Shown here piece by piece: positions 1 through 4,886 of a stretch of DNA of 5,534 nt (the first letter of the stretch is position 1; every line of letters begins with the position of its first letter). The position numbers and the translations under genes are program-made. The notes under the pieces are model-generated. The model ran no database searches and was not told the DNA's origin. It worked only from the letters and a program-made list of their open reading frames with translations. The DNA comes from CAVQBP01 sp964448105 (GTDB lineage: Bacteria; Bacteroidota; Ignavibacteria; Ignavibacteriales; Ignavibacteriaceae): NCBI GenBank assembly GCA_964448105.1, contig CAYUVK010000172.1:1-5534 (forward strand), read 5' to 3'.

Positions 1-51
1 ATTTTCTGGACAAACAGCAATTATTTCTCTTACTTTAAGTTGACGCCTATG

Positions 52-86
52 CGACATAGTCGGGATCAGAATGACAATACTGTCAT
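52..86. repeat. Two adjacent small palindromes, probably a degenerate dispersed repeat
   Basis: CGAC-ATA-GTCG lies at 52-62 and ATGACA-ATAC-TGTCAT at 71-86, a perfect 6-bp stem with a 4-base loop. On the minus strand they are joined by GTCATTCTGATCCCGAC. From memory, this resembles short dispersed repeats of the GTCATTCTGA type found between genes in Bacteroidota-like and other environmental genomes. Only the palindromes are directly visible; the family assignment is recall and inference. Confidence 0.35.
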
Positions 87-291
87 AGAACAACAACCAA
101 CCCCCAATTTCACAGCTTCGCCACTTGAGTCACATTTTATTTTTAACAACTCATAATTTCCGGTAAAAATTGGTAATAAATTGAAGCTATGCAAAAGGAG
201 TTCATTAAAAGAATGAAATATTATATAAAATCTTCCTTCCGCTTCAGGATTATTAACCTTTTATATAGCTTTTTTTATTAACTCCCGGTTC

Positions 292-308
292 TGTTTCACA
301 ATGAAACA
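292..308. repeat. 17-bp perfect palindrome (hairpin)
   Basis: TGTTTCA (292-298) and TGAAACA (302-308) form a perfect 7-bp inverted repeat around the loop CAA. On the plus strand it is followed by TTATTT, which is too weak a T-run for a convincing terminator. It could be an operator-like site or simply an AT-rich palindrome. It lies upstream of the candidate promoter at 363-393. Confidence 0.35.
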
Positions 309-362
309 TTATTTAACGACGCATAGCATTGAAACTTATATTATAGAACTATAAAATTCAAT

Positions 363-393
363 TTTGATAACTTATTTTTATTTAGTAACTTTG
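363..393 (+). promoter_or_regulatory. Candidate Bacteroidota-type housekeeping promoter
   Basis: TTTG at 363-366 and TAACTTTG at 386-393 are separated by 19 bp. This matches the Bacteroidota primary sigma factor consensus (TTTG near -33 and TAnnTTTG near -7) with a permitted spacing. Transcription would start near 400 and run rightward. No open reading frame follows before the kinase gene ends on the opposite strand at 576. The product would therefore be a short non-coding or antisense RNA, or the match is chance in AT-rich DNA, which is quite possible. Confidence 0.35.
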
Positions 394-493
394 CCCCGCT
401 TAATTTTTTACTTCCGTATATTTTTTTCAAATAAATGCAAGTCTAAGGCTCTCTACATTAAATCCGTTTCATAAAGAATAAATATTTATCCAT

Positions 494-514
494 ATTGATT
501 GTTATCTAATCAAT
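494..514. repeat. AT-rich hairpin
   Basis: ATTGATT (494-500) and AATCAAT (508-514) form a perfect 7-bp stem with a 7-base loop. The hairpin is too AT-rich and has too short a T-run to be a strong terminator. It could be a structural element of an RNA starting near position 400, or have no function. Confidence 0.3.
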
Positions 515-530
515 AAAATACGGCAGCCTT

Positions 531-543
531 AAGCCCGGGGCTT
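531..543 (-). terminator. Weak candidate terminator of the kinase gene
   Basis: AAGCC and GGCTT flank a 3-base loop, giving a short GC-rich stem 33 bp downstream of the kinase stop codon. It is the only GC-rich hairpin in this AT-rich tail. On the minus strand the T-rich run (TATTTTATT) begins only after a 10-base spacer. On the plus strand the stem is followed directly by TTTAATATTAATTTT. It could act weakly in either direction, but a 5-bp stem is marginal. Confidence 0.25.
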
Positions 544-575
544 TAATATTAATTTTCATAATTAAATTTATAATT

Positions 576-2822
576 TCATTTTACCTGTTTAGCACCGGTT
601 CCGTTTCCGTTTGTCGGATGAGAATAGTAATAATAATATTTGTAATACGAACCGTAACCGTTCTTGTATACAAAATTATTAAGAACAACGCCAAGGAAAG
701 GGGATTTGTCGTTTTTAATAAGCCCCACTGCAGTAGTCATCAAATCTATTTCGGTTGAATCCGCTGAGACTATTAAAATAGTCCCGTCTGCTATCCTCGA
801 CAATATTTCGGAATCGGTAACCGAAATAATAGGAGGTGAATCCATTATAATTACATCAAAAATTCTCCGCATCTCACTAAGGAAGTTATGCATTGCTTTC
901 GACTGGAGCACTTCTGCAGGGTTTGGAGGAATTGTTCCCGAAAATATATAGCTCATGTTTTCTATTTCCGCAGGATGAATTACCTCTTCAATCTTTGCCC
1001 GGTTGAAAAGATAATCGACCAGCCCGGGATTCTTTTTAACTCCTACAATTCCGTGCAGCCGTGGTTTTCTAAGATCGCAATCCATGAGCAGCACATTTTT
1101 ACCGGTCTGTGCAAAGCTTCCTGCTAAGTTCAAAGATATAAATGTCTTGCCTTCCCTCGGCAGACATGAAGTAATTAATATAGATTTAAAAGAATCAATG
1201 TTAACATTTGAAAACTGCACTCTCGTTCTTAAAGCTCTAAAAGCTTCACTGGGTATCGCATTTGGATTTTTAGCCACTATAAATTCAGATCCGTTGCTCC
1301 TGTTGGTTCCAACTCCATCAACCTGCGGAATCCATGCAAGTATATTAATGTTTTTCTTTTGAATATCTTCCGGGGTTTTTATAGTATCGTCAAAGTAATC
1401 CCTCATTAAAACATACCCAAACGCCAGTCCCGAGCCGAGGACTATACCGATTAATACAATTAACAGCCGGTTTGGTTTAGCCGGTTTTTCAGGTATTCTC
1501 CCTTTATCAACTACAAGGACATTCCCGGGCTGCGACTGTTCGTTTATTAATGCTTCCTGGTATTTTTCTTCAATTAAAGAATATAATTTTTCAAGCGATT
1601 CGCTGTTCCTTTTTAAGCTAGCCAGCTCAATTGATTTTTTAGGAAGCAGGTCAAATTTTTGTTCGTAGCCGCTTACAATATCGTTTAGCCCGTTAATTAT
1701 AATATTTAGAGAATCGTTTTTAATAGTTTCTGATATTACTTTTTGTGATAGTTCTTTTACCTCATCCGGGCTGCTGGCAAAAATCCCTGCTTTAATAACC
1801 GCCATTTTTTGGGTCAGCTTTTGCTTGAGGTCATCAATTTTCTGGTCGTACTCTTTAATCTTCGAAGAGACATCAATTTTAGAATTAGTTTTGGCCAAAG
1901 CCATGTCTTTATTTATTTGAAGTTCTGCTAATTGTTTCTGCAGTGCTTTAATATAATCCTCGGAGCTTAGGCTTATAAGGTAATCAGCCATACGGGGGTC
2001 CTGCTTTTTAAGCTCATCCTTATACTGCTTTAAAACATTAGTTGAAGCCATATAATCGATTTTAGCTGCATTCATCCTTGCTTCAAACTGTGAGAGCTGA
2101 TCGATTAATGCATTGGCCTGTTCGTCTAAGGCAACTATCCCCCCCTTTTCCTGGAAATTTCTTAATGAATCTTCGGCTACGTTTAAATCTTTTTGCTTTT
2201 CATTCTTCTGCTCAGCCAGGAAATTCTTAACGAATGTCAGCTGGTTCCGGTTAACCTCTAAATTCAAGCTCCTGTATTGTTCGGCATAGCTGTTTGCTAT
2301 TAAAGCTGCTTCATACGGGGAAGGTGATTCGGCAGTTATATCAACTATATCAAGCCCTCTCTTTTGTTCAACCGATACATCTTTATCCAGGAGTTTCACC
2401 AGATCAGGTACTGATTTTATTTCTCCTTTTATATTATAATCATGGTTTAATACAAGGTAAAAATCTTTTTTATCTTTTGATTCTTTAAGACTGTCGATTA
2501 ATGCATTAGCGACTCTCTCCCTGTTGGTATAGCTTTTAATTATTTCAATCTCATTTGCAATGAAACGGTCCATCCCCAGGTCCATTATATCAGGGGCTAT
2601 CGGCGCCTCAAGTATATTCCCTTCCGGCTTCGATATCTTTAGAACTGTTTCCGATTCATAGATATCCATGCTGGTTAATGCATAAAATACGGCTGCAGAT
2701 ATGCAGACAATTGTAATCAGCAAAAAAGGGAATAGATTATTACGGATTAACAGTAAATAGTCTTTTAATGATTTTGTTTCCGATTCCCCGTAATCGTAGC
2801 TGTTATCTTCAATATTTTTCAT
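576..2822 (-). CDS. Wzc-like polysaccharide co-polymerase and BY-type tyrosine autokinase
   Basis: This inner-membrane protein would set polysaccharide chain length and drive export, cycling by tyrosine autophosphorylation. It has 748 residues, about the usual size for fused Wzz-kinase proteins. In order: TM1 at about 29-49; a Wzz N-terminal domain; a long, probably coiled-coil periplasmic region (about 190-420); a GNVR-type segment (about 394-450, with GNVLVVD at 433-439) ending in the proline motif P444/P447/P450; TM2 at about 452-473; and a cytoplasmic kinase. The kinase shows an E-x2-R-x2-R oligomerisation motif (E526, R529, R532), Walker A (PREGKT, 555-560), Walker A' (DCDLRKP, 581-587) and Walker B (DVIIMDSPP, 656-664). 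The tail carries nine tyrosines at 719-733, five of them consecutive (729-733), the expected phosphorylation cluster. Arginine replaces the usual glycine in PGEGK, a variant I would expect to be tolerated. The start is ATG at 2820-2822, the first Met before TM1, with no clear Shine-Dalgarno. The stop is TGA. No partner phosphatase is visible. The domain assignment is firm; the exact polymer is unknown. Confidence 0.95.
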   Translation of the reverse strand: MKNIEDNSYDYGESETKSLKDYLLLIRNNLFPFLLITIVCISAAVFYALTSMDIYESETVLKISKPEGNILEAPIAPDIMDLGMDRFIANEIEIIKSYTNRERVANALIDSLKESKDKKDFYLVLNHDYNIKGEIKSVPDLVKLLDKDVSVEQKRGLDIVDITAESPSPYEAALIANSYAEQYRSLNLEVNRNQLTFVKNFLAEQKNEKQKDLNVAEDSLRNFQEKGGIVALDEQANALIDQLSQFEARMNAAKIDYMASTNVLKQYKDELKKQDPRMADYLISLSSEDYIKALQKQLAELQINKDMALAKTNSKIDVSSKIKEYDQKIDDLKQKLTQKMAVIKAGIFASSPDEVKELSQKVISETIKNDSLNIIINGLNDIVSGYEQKFDLLPKKSIELASLKRNSESLEKLYSLIEEKYQEALINEQSQPGNVLVVDKGRIPEKPAKPNRLLIVLIGIVLGSGLAFGYVLMRDYFDDTIKTPEDIQKKNINILAWIPQVDGVGTNRSNGSEFIVAKNPNAIPSEAFRALRTRVQFSNVNIDSFKSILITSCLPREGKTFISLNLAGSFAQTGKNVLLMDCDLRKPRLHGIVGVKKNPGLVDYLFNRAKIEEVIHPAEIENMSYIFSGTIPPNPAEVLQSKAMHNFLSEMRRIFDVIIMDSPPIISVTDSEILSRIADGTILIVSADSTEIDLMTTAVGLIKNDKSPFLGVVLNNFVYKNGYGSYYKYYYYYSHPTNGNGTGAKQVK

Positions 2823-2879
2823 AAGCTCTAAATATTAATTATTTTGAATATTTACTGTAGATATAATTAATTCCTTAAA

Positions 2880-3233
2880 CATGGTTTACTCATTAAATGA
2901 AAATGCATAAAATAATTGAAGTATATTCCCGGGATAATTGTTAAAGAAGGATCCTGCCGGCAGGGCTGAAATAATTGATAAATAATTATGGTAATTTTAT
3001 TTTCTATAAAAAGATATTATCAAAAGACAATCATTTCGCAAAATCTTATAACACCTTCGGTTTTAGCACAATTCCTTCCATTAAAGATCAAGTCCGGCCC
3101 ATATCCTTCAAATCATTTGAACAGCATTAAATCATACAATACTGTTATAACTAAAATTTTCTATAATATTAGAATTTAAGAAATATATTATAATAAAATT
3201 AAATTAAAAAACTTATTCTAAAAGTAAACCATG
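2880..3233. repeat. 11-bp inverted repeat bounding a 354-bp AT-rich segment
   Basis: CATGGTTTACT at 2880-2890 is the exact reverse complement of AGTAAACCATG at 3223-3233. The enclosed segment contains the CCTGCCGGCAGG palindrome and the gene-like fragment at 3020-3112. No target-site duplication is visible outside the arms, and 11-bp matches can arise by chance in AT-rich DNA. Treating it as a mobile-element boundary is speculative. Confidence 0.25.
2953..2964. repeat. Perfect palindrome CCTGCCGGCAGG
   Basis: This 12-bp perfect palindrome is a GC-rich island in otherwise AT-rich DNA. It is the standalone, cleanest copy of a core whose half-sites (CCTGCC or GGCAGG) recur in the hairpins at 3303-3358, 3411-3452 and around the assembly gap. 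It lies about 130 bp upstream of the kinase start. It could be a protein-binding site or a minimal mobile palindromic repeat. Confidence 0.5.
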
Positions 3234-3302
3234 ATTATTTAATCACATAAAAAGATATTTAACAATTTACCTGCCAATATTCGATTATTATGACGATACC
3301 CC

Positions 3303-3358
3303 TGTCATGCCGAGCCTGCCTGCCGTAGCCCTCGGTGTAGGCAGGTCGAAGTGTGACA
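3303..3358 (+). repeat. Dispersed palindromic repeat, copy A
   Basis: The outer arms TGTCATGC (3303-3310) and GTGTGACA (3351-3358) pair over 8 positions, counting two G-T wobbles. The inner arms CCTGCCT (3315-3321) and AGGCAGG (3339-3345) pair perfectly over 7 bp. The outer part (GTCATGCCGAGC ... GTCGAAGTGTGAC) resembles a short palindromic repeat that I recall as common between genes of Bacteroidota-like genomes. The CCTGCC core looks inserted in its loop. The family assignment is recall; the pairing is visible. Confidence 0.6.
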
Positions 3359-3410
3359 AACAATTAGTTGAACCTATATTTATGTGTGTTTTAGAAAACC
3401 CCTCCTCGTT

Positions 3411-3452
3411 CCTCCCCTTTGTCTGACCGCTGGCAGGTTGTAAAAGGGGAGG
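3411..3452. repeat. Interrupted hairpin repeat CCTCCCCTTT / AAAGGGGAGG
   Basis: Perfect 10-bp arms lie at 3411-3420 and 3443-3452 around a 22-base loop. The loop contains TTGT (3419-3422, overlapping the arm), 15 bases CTGACCGCTGGCAGG (3423-3437), then TTGT again (3438-3441). Removing the 15 bases and one TTGT leaves the same stem with a 3-base GTA loop. This suggests a small element carrying the GGCAGG core inserted in an older hairpin. No protein is plausible here; a minus-strand frame through it (3500-3288) is simply translated repeat. Confidence 0.6.
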
Positions 3453-3458
3453 TGGTAT

Positions 3459-3493
3459 CCTTTTTTTTTGAACATGACTTATTCCAAAAAAGG
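3459..3493. repeat. CCTTTTTT / AAAAAAGG inverted repeat
   Basis: CCTTTTTT (3459-3466) and AAAAAAGG (3486-3493) form an 8-bp stem with a 19-base loop. The left arm is part of a run of nine T. It lies immediately beyond the 3411-3452 hairpin and may be part of the same composite repeat. A terminator role is possible in principle but lacks the expected GC-rich stem. Confidence 0.3.
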
Positions 3494-3514
3494 TTGACAC
3501 TTTTTAATTAGCCC

Positions 3515-3670
3515 TCAGTCTTCGATAAACCTGTCTTCCGCAGGCAGGCTCNNNNNNNNNNNNNNNNNNNNNNNNNNNNNNNNNNNNNNNNNNNNNNNNN
3601 NNNNNNNNNNNNNNNNNNNNNNNNNNNNNNNNNNNNNNNNNNNNNNNNNNNAGGCAGGCTCGGACTGACA
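3515..3670 (-). repeat. Dispersed palindromic repeat, copy B, split by the assembly gap
   Basis: TCAGTC (3515-3520) and GACTGA (3663-3668) are perfect outer arms, and CCTGTC (3530-3535) pairs with GGCAGG (3543-3548 or 3653-3658) with one G-T wobble. The gap lies inside the hairpin. On the minus strand its right end reads TGTCAGTCCGAGCCTGCCT, which matches 17 of 19 positions with the start of copy A (3303-3321). Copies A and B therefore face each other in opposite orientation. Confidence 0.55.
3552..3651. other. Assembly gap (100 N)
   Basis: This is a run of exactly 100 undetermined bases, the usual placeholder length for a scaffold gap of unknown size. Both flanks carry the same 10 bases, AGGCAGGCTC (3542-3551 and 3652-3661). 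The true gap could therefore be zero, with the contig ends overlapping by 10 bp, or it could hide further repeat copies or an unassembled element. Confidence 0.97.
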
Positions 3671-3708
3671 CAATCATTACAGTATAGACAATAGATATTT
3701 AGTTCAAG

Positions 3709-3740
3709 AGGAGATTTACCATAGGTACAGGTTTCCTCCT
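3709..3740. repeat. Weak nested hairpin AGGAG / CTCCT
   Basis: AGGAG (3709-3713) and CTCCT (3736-3740) form short outer arms. An inner palindrome TACC-ATA-GGTA lies at 3717-3727. The layout of a purine/pyrimidine stem enclosing another palindrome echoes the 3411-3452 hairpin, but the pairing is imperfect and could be fortuitous. Confidence 0.25.
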
Positions 3741-3794
3741 TTCAGTTGTTGAAATGACAATAATGGTGATAATAAATAACGGCAGCTAAAAAGT

Positions 3795-3832
3795 CCTTAG
3801 TGCTTACTTTGTGCCCTCAGTGTCTTAGTGGT
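3795..3832. repeat. CTTAGTG-type short degenerate tandem repeat
   Basis: Four related heptamers lie in tandem: CTTAGTG (3796-3802), CTTTGTG (3807-3813), CTCAGTG (3816-3822) and CTTAGTG (3824-3830). On the minus strand this reads as the ACCACTAAGACACTGAGG type of sequence, which I recall as a dispersed intergenic repeat in several environmental bacterial genomes. It starts about 15 bp after the epimerase stop codon. Four units are visible; the wider distribution is recall. Confidence 0.55.
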
Positions 3833-3846
3833 TAAAATACAAATTA

Positions 3847-4866
3847 TTATAAGCTTATCCTGTAATAATCTTTATACCAGTTTACAAATTTATTAATTCC
3901 GTCTTCGATGGAAGTAGCAGGTTTAAAACCGACGGCGTTAATCAGATCATCAACATCGGCATAAGTTGCAGGCACATCACCGGGCTGCATCGGCATAAAA
4001 TTTTTAACTGCTTTTTTACCAAGACTATCTTCAATTACTTCAATAAATCTTAACAGCTCAACCGGGTGATTATTGCCGATATTATAAAGCTTGTAAGGTG
4101 CAAAGCTTGTAGCACTATCCGGGTTATCTCCTTTCCACTCAGGGTTCGGTCCCGGGATTTTAGGAATTAATTTAATTACACCGTCAACTATATCATCGAC
4201 ATATGTGAAATCTCTGCTCATTTTTCCATTGTTGTAAACATCAATAGGTTTACCTTCAATAATCTTTTTTGTAAAAATAAAGAGCGCCATATCGGGTCTG
4301 CCCCAGGGACCGTATACCGTAAAGAACCTTAACCCGGTTGTATGCAGCTTATATAGGTTGGAATATGTATGTGCCATTAATTCATTTGCTTTTTTTGTTG
4401 CGGCATAAAGGGATACCGGGTGATCAACATTATCATGAACAGAGAAAGGCATTTTAGTATTGGCACCGTAAACAGAACTTGAAGAAGCATATATAAGATG
4501 CTCAACAGGGTTATGCCTGCAGCCTTCAAGGATATTTAAGAACCCCGATAGGTTGCTGTCCACATAAGAATAAGGATTTTGTATTGAATACCTTACCCCT
4601 GCTTGTGCGGCTAAGTTTACAACATAATCAAATTTTTCAGAGTTAAATATTTTTTTAATAGATTCTCTTTCAACAAGATCAACTTTATAAAATTTAAAAT
4701 TCTCATTCGGCTTTAATAGGTTAAGCCTGTCCTTCTTTAAATTAATGTCATAGTAAGCATTTAAGTTATCCAGCCCGACAACATTCCAATTATTTTCACA
4801 AAGCTTCTTTGAAAGATGAAAGCCTATAAAGCCGGCAGCTCCTGTAACTAAAATTTTTTTCTGCAT
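3847..4866 (-). CDS. UDP-glucuronate 4-epimerase-like NAD-dependent epimerase
   Basis: This cytoplasmic extended SDR enzyme is predicted to interconvert UDP-glucuronate and UDP-galacturonate (or an N-acetylated analogue) as a precursor for surface polysaccharide. It has 339 residues, normal for the family. Visible features: an N-terminal Rossmann motif G9-x2-G12-x2-G15; D33 in GLDNLN, the expected NAD ribose contact; NLAAQAGVRYS (84-94); SSSSVYG (128-134) with the likely catalytic serine at 129; Y154-x3-K158; FFTVYGPWGRPDMA (181-194), a hallmark of the UDP-glucuronate epimerase (CapI/LpsL-like) group; and MSRDFTYVDD (216-225). The ATG at 4864-4866 places the Rossmann fold directly at the N-terminus, so the start is secure; upstream there is only a weak GGGTAG. 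It follows the dehydrogenase by 20 bp, consistent with one operon. General SDR epimerase function is firm. The exact substrate is less sure, because the neighbour resembles N-acetylhexosamine dehydrogenases. Confidence 0.93.
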   Translation of the reverse strand: MQKKILVTGAAGFIGFHLSKKLCENNWNVVGLDNLNAYYDINLKKDRLNLLKPNENFKFYKVDLVERESIKKIFNSEKFDYVVNLAAQAGVRYSIQNPYSYVDSNLSGFLNILEGCRHNPVEHLIYASSSSVYGANTKMPFSVHDNVDHPVSLYAATKKANELMAHTYSNLYKLHTTGLRFFTVYGPWGRPDMALFIFTKKIIEGKPIDVYNNGKMSRDFTYVDDIVDGVIKLIPKIPGPNPEWKGDNPDSATSFAPYKLYNIGNNHPVELLRFIEVIEDSLGKKAVKNFMPMQPGDVPATYADVDDLINAVGFKPATSIEDGINKFVNWYKDYYRISL

Positions 4867-4886
4867 TTATCTACCCGTTATTTTTT

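Larger units (their letters stand above)
1..575. other. Non-coding region downstream of the tyrosine kinase gene
   Basis: I see no convincing gene in these 575 bases. The stretch is strongly AT-rich with stops in all frames. It contains a pair of small palindromes near 52-86, a 17-bp palindrome at 292-308, a Bacteroidota-type promoter match on the plus strand at 363-393, an AT-rich hairpin at 494-514 and a GC-rich mini-hairpin at 531-543. A minus-strand frame is open from about 131 to the window edge, with an ATG at 57, but it overlaps the palindromic repeat and shows nothing recognisable. The region may separate the kinase gene from whatever lies to the left. Confidence 0.7.
2823..3846. other. 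Repeat-rich non-coding spacer between kinase and epimerase genes
   Basis: About 1 kb, including 100 N, holds no convincing gene. The part next to the kinase (2823-3260) is very AT-rich. It contains the palindrome at 2953-2964, an 11-bp inverted repeat (2880-2890 and 3223-3233), a 13-bp direct repeat (ATAAAAAGATATT at 3006-3018 and 3247-3259) and an uncertain gene-like fragment at 3020-3112. The second part (3261-3846) is a chain of hairpin repeats, the assembly gap and a CTTAGTG-type repeat. The kinase promoter should lie here if the gene is transcribed separately, but I cannot identify one confidently. Confidence 0.8.

Noticed and set aside
1..57. Minus-strand ATG at 57 with an open frame to the window edge (MSHRRQLKVREIIAVCPEN)
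   Set aside because: Only 19 codons are visible, the start lies within a palindromic repeat, and I recognise no family. The continuing sequence would be needed to judge it.
664..1362. Plus-strand open frames overlapping the kinase gene
   Set aside because: They are antisense shadows of the kinase domain, whose Walker motifs are unmistakable on the minus strand.
2988..3179. Plus-strand open frame of 63 codons in the AT-rich spacer
   Set aside because: The composition follows the background AT-richness, no motif is recognisable and there is no ribosome-binding site. The opposite strand over 3020-3112 looks more protein-like.
3494..3499. TTGACA as a sigma-70 -35 box
   Set aside because: No matching -10 element occurs at 16-18 bp and no gene follows on the plus strand.
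3288..3500. Minus-strand open frame of 70 codons
   Set aside because: It is made almost entirely of the arms and loops of repeat hairpins (copy A and the CCTCCCC hairpin). No protein family or plausible ribosome-binding site is seen.
3796..3830. CRISPR array or direct-repeat array
   Set aside because: The units are only 7 bp, diverged and spaced by 1-4 bases; there are no spacers of CRISPR size and no cas genes.
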